A stretch of DNA of 35,818 bases from assembly GCA_002419145.1 (NCBI GenBank), contig DIFN01000026.1:1-35818 (forward strand), given 5' to 3'. Source of the stretch: Mageeibacillus sp. UBA5747. Lineage in GTDB: Bacteria; Bacillota; Clostridia; Saccharofermentanales; UBA5734. The stretch's first letter is position 1. Each line of letters starts with the position of its first letter. A program made the translations under genes and the position numbers. Below are positions 1-8,589 of the stretch, one piece after another. A model generated the notes under the pieces. The model searched no databases. It was given only the letters and a program-made list of their open reading frames with translations, and had not been told where the DNA came from.

Positions 1-831
1 CTGGGCGGCGCGGTCAGCGTGGCCGATCTCAGCGCGCCTGCCGCAGCGCCTGCCGCAGCGCCCACATCTACTCCCACACCCACTCCCGTCCTGGCTCCCG
101 CAGCTGCTGAAATCCGCGTCGAAAAACACAGCAACATCCGCAAGGTGATCGCCCGCTCGATGCAGGCATCGCTGCAGCAGATGGCCCAGCTGACCTTGAA
201 CGCCAGCTTTGACGCCACAGATCTCCTCGACCTGCGTGCCAAGCTCAAACAAGCCGGCGAAAAAGGCCTGACCGCCGAAATGGGCTTTGCCCTGGCGGAA
301 AAGGCCCCGACGATCAACGACCTGATCCTGTTCGCCGTCTCACGCGTCCTGGCACGTCATCCGGCCTGTAACGCCCACTACGACGACGAGAAGCTGACAT
401 ATTTCTCGCGTGTCCACCTCGGGGTCGCCGTCGACACACCGCGCGGCCTGATGGTGCCGACAGTGTTTGCCGCCGACCAGATGGACCTGCCGACCCTGGC
501 CGCCGAAGTCAAAGCCGCGGCCAAGGCCTGCCAGACCGGCACGATCAGCCCGGATGCGCTGAAGGGCGGCACGTTCACCGTGACCAACCTCGGCTCTTTG
601 GGCATCGAGACCTTCACCCCCGTGATCAACCCGCCACAGACCTGCATCCTCGGCGTCAACACCATCGTGACCAAGGTCCGTGAAGTAAACGGCGAGGTCA
701 AAGCCTACCCTGCGATCCAGCTGTCGCTGACCTTCGACCACCGTGCCCTCGACGGCGCGCCGGCCGCAAGGTTCCTGCAGGATCTGTGCCGGGTGCTCGA
801 GAACATTTCGCTTGCCCTGATGCACGGTTGA
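1..831 (+). CDS. 2-oxoacid dehydrogenase E2 (dihydrolipoyl acyltransferase), C-terminal part; 5' end outside window
   Basis: This is the E2 core of a pyruvate/2-oxoacid (or acetoin) dehydrogenase complex, which transfers the acyl group from lipoyl-lysine to CoA. The frame is open from base 1, so the lipoyl and subunit-binding domains presumably lie upstream. The visible part starts with an Ala/Pro/Thr-rich flexible linker (about 30 residues) and continues with the trimer-forming catalytic domain. The active-site motif FDHRALDG near the C-terminus is the classic HxxxDG, so the enzyme looks intact. A GTG at 19 is in frame but need not be a start. The gene for E3 follows 15 bp after the stop, behind a GAGGAG ribosome binding site, so the two are co-transcribed. 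Substrate choice cannot be read from this part. Confidence 0.93.
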   Translation: MGGAVSVADLSAPAAAPAAAPTSTPTPTPVLAPAAAEIRVEKHSNIRKVIARSMQASLQQMAQLTLNASFDATDLLDLRAKLKQAGEKGLTAEMGFALAEKAPTINDLILFAVSRVLARHPACNAHYDDEKLTYFSRVHLGVAVDTPRGLMVPTVFAADQMDLPTLAAEVKAAAKACQTGTISPDALKGGTFTVTNLGSLGIETFTPVINPPQTCILGVNTIVTKVREVNGEVKAYPAIQLSLTFDHRALDGAPAARFLQDLCRVLENISLALMHG

Positions 832-846
832 GAGGAGAGATACCAC

Positions 847-2205
847 ATGTTTGATTTAATCGTCCTCGGTGGTGGCCCCGGCGGCTACCTCGCTGCTGAA
901 CGTGCCGGTAGTGCCGGCCTCTCAGTTCTCCTGATCGAAAAAAACAAGATCGGCGGCGTCTGCCTCAACGAAGGCTGCGTGCCATCAAAAACGCTTCTGA
1001 ATAGCGCCAAGATCTACGACTACGCCACCCACGGCCAGAAATACGGCGTTACCACCGAAAAAGCCCAGATCGACCAGGCGGCTGTCATTGCCCGCAAGGA
1101 CAAGGTCGTCAGAAACCTGGTGGCCGGGGTCAAAGCGGCCCTCAAACACAACCAGGTTACGATCCAGGACGGCTTTGGCCAGATCCTCGGCCGCACAAAC
1201 GGCGTGATCCGCGTCGCGGTCGGCGAGCAGACCTTTGAAGGCAAGCAGCTGATCATCGCCACCGGCTCCGAAGCGGTCGTGCCGCCAATCCCCGGCGTCA
1301 GGGAAGGCCTGGCCGCTGGCACGGTCCTGACCAACCGCGAGATCCTCAATCTCACCGAGACCCCGGAATCACTCGTCGTCGTTGGTGGCGGCGTCATTGG
1401 TCTGGAAATGGCCAGCTACTACCAGACCGTCGGCAGCGCGGTGACCGTGATTGAGATGCTCGACCACATTGCCGGCAATGCCGACCGTGAGCTGACCGCG
1501 ATCTTGCAGAAGAATTTTGAGAAGAAGGGCATAGTCTTCCACCTGAACGCCCAGGTCACTGCCGTCGGCGACGGCCTGGTCACCTTCAGCAAAAACGGCG
1601 CCACCCTGAAAGCCCCGGCGCAGAAGACCCTTCTGTCCGTCGGCCGCCGCCCGGTCACCGCTGGCTTTGGCCTCGAAACGCTCGGCGTCTACACCGAGCG
1701 GGGACGGATCATCACCGACGCCCAAGGCCGGACCAACGTGCCGGGTGTCTATGCGATCGGCGATGCCAATGGCGTCTGGATGCTGGCGCATGCGGCCTAC
1801 CGTGAAGCCGAAGTAGCCGTGAACACAATCCTGGGCAAGAAAGACACCATGCGCTACCAGGCGATGCCATCGGTCCTGTACACCAGCCCGGAAATGGCTT
1901 TCGTCGGCGAGACCGAAGAAACCGCCACCGCCAAGGGTTTGAAGTTTGAGAAAAAGGTCCTGCCGATGAACTACTCGGGCCGCTACATGGCCGAGAACGA
2001 AGGCGGCGACGGGATCATCAAACTGCTGATCGACCCGGACCGCCAGCGGATCATCGGCTGCCATTTACTCGGCAGTTATGCATCCGAGATCATCCTTGCC
2101 GCCGGCATCCTGGTCGAAAGCGAGATGAGGCTCGAAACGATCCAGGAACTCATCTTCCCGCACCCGACGGTCGGCGAAATCATCCGCGAAGCGATTTTCC
2201 ACTGA
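847..2205 (+). CDS. lpdA: Dihydrolipoyl dehydrogenase (E3)
   Basis: This FAD-dependent disulfide oxidoreductase reoxidises the dihydrolipoyl arm of E2 and reduces NAD+. Its 452 aa are the usual length for stand-alone E3. The N-terminal FAD-binding Rossmann motif GGGPGGYLAAERA is followed by the redox-active disulfide motif GGVCLNEGCVPSK (CxxxxC). A second nucleotide-binding motif, VVGGGVIGLEMA, lies near residue 180. The C-terminal interface ends with HPTVGE, which carries the catalytic His and Glu. There is no N-terminal lipoyl domain, unlike some Bacillota E3 proteins. The gene sits between E2 and the E1 fusion, with 15 bp upstream and 61 bp downstream spacing, so it belongs to the same operon. 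Confidence 0.96.
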   Translation: MFDLIVLGGGPGGYLAAERAGSAGLSVLLIEKNKIGGVCLNEGCVPSKTLLNSAKIYDYATHGQKYGVTTEKAQIDQAAVIARKDKVVRNLVAGVKAALKHNQVTIQDGFGQILGRTNGVIRVAVGEQTFEGKQLIIATGSEAVVPPIPGVREGLAAGTVLTNREILNLTETPESLVVVGGGVIGLEMASYYQTVGSAVTVIEMLDHIAGNADRELTAILQKNFEKKGIVFHLNAQVTAVGDGLVTFSKNGATLKAPAQKTLLSVGRRPVTAGFGLETLGVYTERGRIITDAQGRTNVPGVYAIGDANGVWMLAHAAYREAEVAVNTILGKKDTMRYQAMPSVLYTSPEMAFVGETEETATAKGLKFEKKVLPMNYSGRYMAENEGGDGIIKLLIDPDRQRIIGCHLLGSYASEIILAAGILVESEMRLETIQELIFPHPTVGEIIREAIFH

Positions 2206-2266
2206 GAGCAAAGAAGGGTTGGCCAGACCGAAATGGCCGGCCGATTGAGACAAAGGAGACCCACCC

Positions 2267-4744
2267 ATGGCCAAACAATTATTCATCAAACCCGAAGAAA
2301 TCCGTGCCCCCGGCAAGATCACGTTTCAGGATATCCCGGTCAACCAGTACCAGAAAAAGCCTTCCGAAGAGAAAGACAACTTCTCCAAAGACGATTTTTT
2401 ACGGATCTACCGCGACATGCGGATCATCCGCGAATTCGAATCCATGCTGTACGCGATCAAGACCACCAACACTTACAACGGCCTCGAATACAACAACCCC
2501 GGCCCGGCCCACCTTTCGATGGGTCAGGAAGCCTCTTCGGTCGGCCAGGCTTACCACCTGACCCACGAGGACTTCATCTTCGGCTCGCACCGAAGCCACG
2601 GCGAAATCCTGGCCAAGGGCCTGTCCTCGATCCATAAGATGAGCGAGGCGGATTTGCTGGCGATCATGGAGACTTTCCTCGATGGTGCGGCCTGGAAGGT
2701 CGTCGAAAAGGCCAACGAGGGCAAGGGCAAGAGCGTGCGCGAACTGGCTGTCGACTTTTTGGTCTACGGCGCGCTGGCAGAAATCTTTGCCAAGGAGACG
2801 GGCTTCCACAAGGGCCTGGGCGGCTCGATGCATGCCTTCTTCCTGCCGTTTGGCATCTACCCCAACAACGCCATTGTCGGCGGCTCGGCTGACATCTCGG
2901 TCGGTTCGGCCCTCTTCAAGAAAATCAACCGCAAGCCGGGTGTGGTCATTGCCAACATCGGTGACGGCTCGATGGCCTGCGGCCCGGTCTGGGAAGGCCT
3001 GATGCTGGCCGCCATGGACCAGTACCGCCTGCTGTGGGATGACGAGATGAAGGGCGGCCTGCCCCTGATGATCAATGTCATGAACAACCAATACGCGATG
3101 GGCGGCCAGACCCGCGGCGAGACCATGGGCTACGACTTTGTCGCCCGCATCGGCGCCGGCGTCAACCCGGATCAGATGCATGCCGAGCGCATCGACGGCT
3201 ACAACCCGCTGGCCGTGATCGAGGCCATGACGAGAAAGCTCGACATTCTGAAGAACAAAAAGGGCCCGGTCCTTCTCGAGACCGTGACCTACCGCTACTC
3301 TGGCCACTCGCCATCAGACGCCGATTCCTACCGTACCCAGGAGGAGAAGGAAGCCTGGATGGCCCATGACTCGATCCAGGGCTTCAAGGCCGATCTCGTC
3401 CTCTCCGGCCTGGCCAGCGAAGCCGATTTTGCCGCGATCGACGAATTCGTCATCGCAACCATCACCGAGGCCGTCCGACTGGCAATCGATCCGGTTGTCT
3501 CGCCGCGCATGAGCCTGCAAAAGACCCCGGACGCGATCGAGAAGATCATGTTCTCCAACACCCGGATGCCGAAGATGGAAGACCGCGAGCCGGATCTGCT
3601 GCAAAAACGCGCAGACAATCTGCGCGTGCAGCAGATCGCCAGGAAGGAGCGCTTCGCCTTTGACAAGAGCGGCAAACCGGTCAGCAAGAACAAGGTCTAC
3701 CAGTACCGCGACGCCATCTTTGAAGCCGTGCTCGACGGTTTCTGCACCGACCCGACCCTGGTGGCCTACGGTGAAGAGAACCGCGACTGGGGCGGCGCTT
3801 TTGCCGTCTACCGTGGTCTGACTGAGATGGTTCCTTACCATCGCCTATTCAACTCGCCGATTGCTGAAGGCGCGATCGTCGGATCTGCCGTCGGCTACGC
3901 GATGAGCGGCGGCCGTGCCCTGGTCGAGCTGATGTACGCCGACTTTCTCGGCCGCGCCGGGGATGAAGTCTTCAACCAGCTGCCGAAATGGCAGGCGATG
4001 TCCGCCGGCATCCTTAAAATGCCCGTGGTCCTGCGCGTCTCAGTCGGTTCGAAATATGGCGCCCAGCATTCCCAGGACTGGACCGCACTCTGCGCCCACA
4101 TTCCAGGCCTGAAGGTTGTCTTTCCGGCCACCCCTTATGACGCCAAGGGCTTGATGGCCGCCGCCCTGAACGGCACCGATCCGGTGGTCTTCTTTGAAAG
4201 CCAGCGCCTCTATGATGTCGGTGAACAGTTCCACCAGGGTGGTGTCCCAGCCGAGAGCTACGAAATCGCGATCGGTGAACCGGACATCAAGCGCCAGGGC
4301 AAGGACCTGACGATCCTGACCATTGGTGCCACGCTCTACCGTGCCCTCGAGGCTGCAGAACGGTTCGAACAGGAATTCGGCCTTGCGGTCGAAGTCATCG
4401 ACGCCCGCTCGATGGTCCCCTTCAACTACGAAAAGGTCATCGAGTCGGTCAGGAAAACTGGCCGGATCATCGTTGCTGGTGATGCTTGCGACCGCGGCTC
4501 GTACCTGTCCGAACTAGCCCGGAACATAGGCGACTTCTGCTTTGATGACCTTGACGCTCCCGTCGCCGTGCTCGGTTCCCGTAACTGGATCACCCCGGCC
4601 TTCGAGCTCGAGAGCGACTTCTTCCCCCAGGCCAGCTGGTTCCTCGATATCTGCCATGAGCGCGTCCTGCCGCTGCCGGGCTACGTCGCTGAGAAATCCT
4701 TCACCACTGTCGAGATGATCCGCAGAAACAAATTCGGCGTGTAA
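2267..4744 (+). CDS. Fused E1 alpha-beta subunit of 2-oxoacid dehydrogenase (thiamine-diphosphate dependent)
   Basis: This is the decarboxylating E1 component, with alpha and beta chains joined in one 825-aa polypeptide; most complexes encode them as two genes. Residues 45 to about 430 are the alpha part, with the ThDP/Mg motif GDGS at 232-235 closed by NN at 273-274 and a loop YRYSGHSPSDADSYR at 342-356. Residues from about 476 are the transketolase-like beta part, with GEEN at 502-505 and SPIAEGAIVGSAVGYA. Two stretches look longer than in standard E1 alpha: about 40 extra residues between the SHRSHGE motif (107-113) and GLGGSMH (183-189), and about 12 extra residues inside the ThDP motif. 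The start follows AAAGGAGA. Pyruvate is the default substrate guess; acetoin or branched-chain 2-oxoacids remain possible. Confidence 0.92.
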   Translation: MAKQLFIKPEEIRAPGKITFQDIPVNQYQKKPSEEKDNFSKDDFLRIYRDMRIIREFESMLYAIKTTNTYNGLEYNNPGPAHLSMGQEASSVGQAYHLTHEDFIFGSHRSHGEILAKGLSSIHKMSEADLLAIMETFLDGAAWKVVEKANEGKGKSVRELAVDFLVYGALAEIFAKETGFHKGLGGSMHAFFLPFGIYPNNAIVGGSADISVGSALFKKINRKPGVVIANIGDGSMACGPVWEGLMLAAMDQYRLLWDDEMKGGLPLMINVMNNQYAMGGQTRGETMGYDFVARIGAGVNPDQMHAERIDGYNPLAVIEAMTRKLDILKNKKGPVLLETVTYRYSGHSPSDADSYRTQEEKEAWMAHDSIQGFKADLVLSGLASEADFAAIDEFVIATITEAVRLAIDPVVSPRMSLQKTPDAIEKIMFSNTRMPKMEDREPDLLQKRADNLRVQQIARKERFAFDKSGKPVSKNKVYQYRDAIFEAVLDGFCTDPTLVAYGEENRDWGGAFAVYRGLTEMVPYHRLFNSPIAEGAIVGSAVGYAMSGGRALVELMYADFLGRAGDEVFNQLPKWQAMSAGILKMPVVLRVSVGSKYGAQHSQDWTALCAHIPGLKVVFPATPYDAKGLMAAALNGTDPVVFFESQRLYDVGEQFHQGGVPAESYEIAIGEPDIKRQGKDLTILTIGATLYRALEAAERFEQEFGLAVEVIDARSMVPFNYEKVIESVRKTGRIIVAGDACDRGSYLSELARNIGDFCFDDLDAPVAVLGSRNWITPAFELESDFFPQASWFLDICHERVLPLPGYVAEKSFTTVEMIRRNKFGV

Positions 4745-4756
4745 AGCCGCAGTACA

Positions 4757-4794
4757 TGCCAGAACCGGGGGCTTTGAGGCCCTCGGTTCTGGCA
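4757..4794 (+). terminator. Strong hairpin between the dehydrogenase operon and the rhamnose operon
   Basis: TGCCAGAACCG (4757-4767) pairs perfectly with CGGTTCTGGCA (4784-4794), and an inner GGGC/GCCC extends the stem to about 16 bp around a small loop. No T-run follows (TCAAAACACC), so this is not a textbook intrinsic terminator. It may still separate two transcripts, act as an RNA-processing or 3'-end-stabilising element, or be bidirectional. It fills most of the 81-bp gap, and no clear promoter for the downstream operon was found there. Confidence 0.5.
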
Positions 4795-4825
4795 TCAAAA
4801 CACCATCGTCTCCCGTGAGGTCACT

Positions 4826-6124
4826 ATGAATGACACCGTCCGCCCCTTGATCGAAGCCTTGAACAGCCCGCATATGATCGATCGCCTCGATGCCCTGCGC
4901 CAGCTCAAAGTCCTGCTGGACGATGGCCAGATCGAACAACCGGTCACAGCCAGGGACGTCAACAATCACATCCACACTTGGTACTCGTTTTCGCCCTATT
5001 CGCCGGCCAAGGCCGTCTGGATGGCCTACAGGGCCGGACTGACAACCGCCGGGATCATGGACCATGACAGCATCGGCGGGGCCAGGGAGTTTACAGCCGC
5101 GGGCCAGATCCTCGGCCTGCCAACGACGATTGGCTGTGAAGTTCGAGCCTCTTTCGCCGGAACAGCCCTGGAGGGCAGACGGATCAACAATCCGGACCAG
5201 GACTCGGTTGCTTACCTGGCTCTGCATGGTGTGCCACATACCGAAATTGACGCGCTGGACCATTTCCTGCAACCCGTCAGAAAAGCCCGCGGCATCCGGA
5301 ATCGCAAGATGATTGCGCAACTCAACGTGCTGCTTGCCCCGGCCGGGATCGAGCTGGATTATGACCGTGACGTCCTGCCCCTGAGTCTGGCCTCTGATGG
5401 CGGCGGTGTCACCGAGCGTCACTTGCTCTTTGCTCTGGCCTTGGAACTGCTCCGGCGCTATCCGGTTCCCTCTGATTTGGTGGCCTTCCTGCGCGGTCCG
5501 CTCCAGCTGAGGGTCTCGCCCAAGATTGAGTCGATGCTTCTGGACGAACAGAACCCCCATCGCGCCTACGACTTGCTTGGCCTTCTGAAGGGCGAACTGG
5601 TCGAGCAGTTCTACATCAATGCCACCGACGAATGCCTGCCGGTTTCCGAGGTGGTGGCTTTTGCCCAAGCCCATGGCATCATCCTGGCCTATGCCTATCT
5701 GGGTGATGTCGGTGATTCGGTCACCGGCGACAAGAAAACCCAGAAATTCGAGGATGATTACCTCGATGAATTATTCGATCTGCTCGATAACCTTGGTTTT
5801 GCGGCCGTCACCTACATGCCATCCCGCAATACCAGGGACCAGATTTTGCGTTTGCGCGCCCTGTGCGACAAACACCAGTTTTTCCAGATCAGTGGCGAAG
5901 ACATCAACCAGCCACGCCAAGCTTTTGTCTGCCTGTCCATGCGTGACCCGATGTTTGACAACCTCTACGATGCCGCCTGGGCCCTGATCGGCCATGAGCG
6001 CCTGGCCACAGACGCTCTTGACCAAGGTTTGTTCGCTCCAGAAACCATTGAGAAAATACCTGACCTGTCAGCCCGCATCCTGTCCTATCGTGACCATGCC
6101 CGTCAATTGTACGGGCAAATCTGA
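4826..6124 (+). CDS. PHP-domain metal-dependent hydrolase/phosphoesterase-like protein, first gene of the rhamnose operon
   Basis: The 432-aa protein has the metal-binding layout of the polymerase-and-histidinol-phosphatase (PHP) superfamily: HIH at 48-50, MDHDS at 78-82 and a conserved CEVR Glu at 105. Near the C-terminus the usual GxDxH-type motif reads ISGEDIN, so the terminal His is Asn here. PHP proteins commonly hydrolyse phosphomonoesters such as histidinol phosphate, or nucleotides, but the substrate cannot be told from sequence. The gene starts behind GTGAGGT and ends 11 bp before rhaA, whose AGGAGG overlaps its tail, so it is co-expressed with rhamnose catabolism. A role on a phosphorylated rhamnose intermediate or in damage clean-up is inference only. 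Confidence 0.85.
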   Translation: MNDTVRPLIEALNSPHMIDRLDALRQLKVLLDDGQIEQPVTARDVNNHIHTWYSFSPYSPAKAVWMAYRAGLTTAGIMDHDSIGGAREFTAAGQILGLPTTIGCEVRASFAGTALEGRRINNPDQDSVAYLALHGVPHTEIDALDHFLQPVRKARGIRNRKMIAQLNVLLAPAGIELDYDRDVLPLSLASDGGGVTERHLLFALALELLRRYPVPSDLVAFLRGPLQLRVSPKIESMLLDEQNPHRAYDLLGLLKGELVEQFYINATDECLPVSEVVAFAQAHGIILAYAYLGDVGDSVTGDKKTQKFEDDYLDELFDLLDNLGFAAVTYMPSRNTRDQILRLRALCDKHQFFQISGEDINQPRQAFVCLSMRDPMFDNLYDAAWALIGHERLATDALDQGLFAPETIEKIPDLSARILSYRDHARQLYGQI

Positions 6125-6135
6125 GGAGGTACCCC

Positions 6136-7416
6136 ATGGATCCAATCATTGTCAAACAAGCCTATGATGCTGCTGCTGCCACCTACGCCAGCTACGGGGT
6201 TGATGTTGCCGCCGCCCTTGAAAAAATGAAACAGATCGAGGTCTCGGTCCACTGCTGGCAAGGTGATGATGTCACCGGTCTGGAAGCAGCTGGCGGCGGG
6301 ACCTCCGGCGGCATCCTTTCGACTGGCTCCTTTGGCGGCAAACCGAGAACCGGTGACGAGCTGCGCGCCGACATCGACAAGGCCTTGAGTCTATTGCCTG
6401 GCAAACAGCGTCTCAATCTGCATGCCTGCTATGCTGAGCTCAATGGCGAAGCCGTCGACCGTGACCGCTATGAGACGCGCCATTTCCAGAACTGGATCGA
6501 CTGGGCCAAGAGCCGCGGGATTGCCCTCGACTTCAATGCCACTTGCTTTGGCCACCCGATGGCGGCCGACAACCTGACCTTATCCCACCCGGACGAAAAA
6601 ATCCGCCGCTTCTGGATCGACCATGTCAAAGCCGTGCGCAAGATCGCTGCCGACATGGGCCGGGAGCTCGGCTGCACCGTCGTCAATAATATCTGGGTCC
6701 CGGACGGCATGAAAGATATGCCCGCCGACCGCACCCGCTACCGTGCTCTTCTCAAGGAATCGCTGGACGAGATCCTTGCGGTGCAATATCCGGCTGAGTA
6801 CCTGGTCGACGCGGTCGAGTGCAAGCTGTTTGGCATCGGCGTCGAAAGCTACACCGTTGGTTCACACGAATTCTACATGGGCTATACCGCCCACCAGCAC
6901 AAGCTCGGCAACGAAGGCCTGATGCTGACCCTCGACATGGGCCATTTCCACCCCACAGAAACCATCGCCGACAAAGTCTCGTCCCTGCTGCTGTTCAACT
7001 CAGCCGTGCTGGTCCATGTCAGCCGCCCGGTCAAATGGGACTCCGACCATGTTGTCATCTCCGATGAGAGTGTCCAGGAGCTGATGCGTGAAATCAAGCG
7101 CGCCGACGCTTTTGACCGGGTCTGTCTGGCCACCGACTTCTTTGATGGCAGCATCAACCGCATCACAGCCTGGACGGTCGGTTTGCGCGCTACCCAGAAA
7201 GCCATTCTCGCTGCGCTGCTCGAACCGACCGACCTGATCAAAAAAGCAGAAGCCGAGGGTGATTATGCCACCCGCCTGGCCCTCATGGAAGAATTCCGAA
7301 ATCTGCCGGCGATGGCCGTCTACAATCAGTTCTGCCTCGACCAGGGCGTCCCGGCTGGCAGCGACTATCTGCCGGAAATCTACGCCTACACTCAGGACGT
7401 CCTGAGCAAACGCTAA
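6136..7416 (+). CDS. rhaA: L-rhamnose isomerase
   Basis: This enzyme converts L-rhamnose to L-rhamnulose in the cytoplasm, the first committed catabolic step. At 426 aa it is close to the usual length of about 420. Family-typical segments include SVHCWQGDDVTG near residues 36-47, LHACYAE near 95, and LTLDMGHFHPTETIADK near 265-281, which supplies metal ligands. The start follows GAGGAGGT at ideal spacing. It lies between the PHP gene and a class II aldolase with gaps of only 11-12 bp, consistent with translational coupling in one operon. No damage is visible. Confidence 0.97.
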   Translation: MDPIIVKQAYDAAAATYASYGVDVAAALEKMKQIEVSVHCWQGDDVTGLEAAGGGTSGGILSTGSFGGKPRTGDELRADIDKALSLLPGKQRLNLHACYAELNGEAVDRDRYETRHFQNWIDWAKSRGIALDFNATCFGHPMAADNLTLSHPDEKIRRFWIDHVKAVRKIAADMGRELGCTVVNNIWVPDGMKDMPADRTRYRALLKESLDEILAVQYPAEYLVDAVECKLFGIGVESYTVGSHEFYMGYTAHQHKLGNEGLMLTLDMGHFHPTETIADKVSSLLLFNSAVLVHVSRPVKWDSDHVVISDESVQELMREIKRADAFDRVCLATDFFDGSINRITAWTVGLRATQKAILAALLEPTDLIKKAEAEGDYATRLALMEEFRNLPAMAVYNQFCLDQGVPAGSDYLPEIYAYTQDVLSKR

Positions 7417-7428
7417 AAGGAGGGGACC

Positions 7429-8559
7429 ATGTCACCATCTGATTTCATCACCCGCTACTCCGGTCCGCTCCAGGAATTCACCCGCATGTCTCAGACCGCT
7501 GGCAGCCGCTCTGACTATGTCCAGGGCGGTGGTGGCAACACCTCCTGCAAGCTCGATGACTCTCTAATGGCGATTAAGGCGTCCGGCTTCCAGCTTAGCC
7601 AGATCGAGCCCGACAATGCCTATGCTGTGATTGATTTTCCGGCCTTGCGCGCCTTCTATGCGAGCGGTGAAGCCCCGTTCGAAGATGTCGAAAAAGCAGG
7701 ATCTGCCGCCGCCAGGGAAGCGACACGCACCATTGACGGCCTGCCGGTTTTACGCCCCTCGGTCGAAGCCGGCTTCCATGCCTTGCTCGACACCTTTGTC
7801 CTGCACACTCACCCGGTCTATGGCAACCTCTTGACCTGTGCCGCCGAGGGACCACAGCTCGCCGCCGAGGTCATGGCTCCAACCGGTGAAAATTTTGCTT
7901 TCGTGCCCTACATCAATCCGGGCGCCCAGCTGACGTTCGCGATTCAGTCCGCCCGTCAGGCCGCCACCAAAGACGGGGTCCCGCCCAAGGTCATTTTCCT
8001 GCAAAACCACGGTGTCATCGTCACCGGCCCGACAGCCCAGTTCTGCCTCGACTTGCATGACCAGGTCAATGCGGCCATTGCGTCCTATTTCCAGACCAGC
8101 GTGACAGATTGGCCAGCCCTTGAAGTCGTCCCGGCCTCGATTTGTGTTGGTGACGACACCCATGCCGCCTACCGCTCCAACTCACCCTGGCTGGCTGCAC
8201 AGTTGAAAGAACAGGCCTGGACGCTGGAGGATTTCACTGTCAAGGCCCTCTATCCAGACCAGCTGGTCTTTTTGGCCGGCCAGGTCGCTGTCGCCGCAAG
8301 CGGCAGCCTGGAGAACTTTGCCGTCTCCGGTTCGGCTGCGATGGCAAAGGCAACGATTTTCCGTAAGTCGGGTGAGATCCTTTACACCTGCAGTGCCAAC
8401 GAAGCCCAGACCATTGAGGAAACGCTGGCCGCAGTCCTGTTTATCCACCAGACCATCCAAGCCAGAGGGCTGACGGTGTCGCCCATGAGTGAAGCTGGCA
8501 AATCCTTCATCGCCAATTGGGAAAGTGAAGCCTACCGCAAATCCATCGCTGCCAAGTAA
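7429..8559 (+). CDS. Class II aldolase family protein, probable L-rhamnulose-1-phosphate aldolase
   Basis: This zinc-dependent class II aldolase/adducin-fold protein (376 aa) probably splits L-rhamnulose-1-phosphate to DHAP and L-lactaldehyde. The glycine-rich phosphate loop is GGGGNTS at 33-39. The catalytic set is complete: Glu113 in RPSVEAGFH, the zinc pair His126/His128 in LHTHP, and His194 in QNHG. It resembles the aldolase half of the long bifunctional aldolase/dehydrogenases found in rhamnose operons of other bacteria, but no short-chain dehydrogenase domain follows. The last 150 or so residues are extra relative to small FucA/RhaD enzymes. It sits between rhaA and rhaB in the operon, which supports the assignment. 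The competing candidate is the tandem aldolase at 10100-11392. Confidence 0.85.
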   Translation: MSPSDFITRYSGPLQEFTRMSQTAGSRSDYVQGGGGNTSCKLDDSLMAIKASGFQLSQIEPDNAYAVIDFPALRAFYASGEAPFEDVEKAGSAAAREATRTIDGLPVLRPSVEAGFHALLDTFVLHTHPVYGNLLTCAAEGPQLAAEVMAPTGENFAFVPYINPGAQLTFAIQSARQAATKDGVPPKVIFLQNHGVIVTGPTAQFCLDLHDQVNAAIASYFQTSVTDWPALEVVPASICVGDDTHAAYRSNSPWLAAQLKEQAWTLEDFTVKALYPDQLVFLAGQVAVAASGSLENFAVSGSAAMAKATIFRKSGEILYTCSANEAQTIEETLAAVLFIHQTIQARGLTVSPMSEAGKSFIANWESEAYRKSIAAK

Positions 8560-8589
8560 TCTGCAAAAACCAATCAGGAGGAGAGTGCC

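Noticed and set aside
2399..3307. Minus-strand open frame (302 codons) inside the E1 gene
   Set aside because: Antisense to conserved ThDP-binding residues of E1, with His/Val/Gly-rich composition and no recognisable domain.
4514..5674. Long minus-strand open frame (386 codons) opposite the E1 and PHP genes
   Set aside because: It is antisense to two clearly recognised proteins, shows no family motif and has no ribosome binding site. GC-rich codon use on the real strand leaves such frames open by chance.
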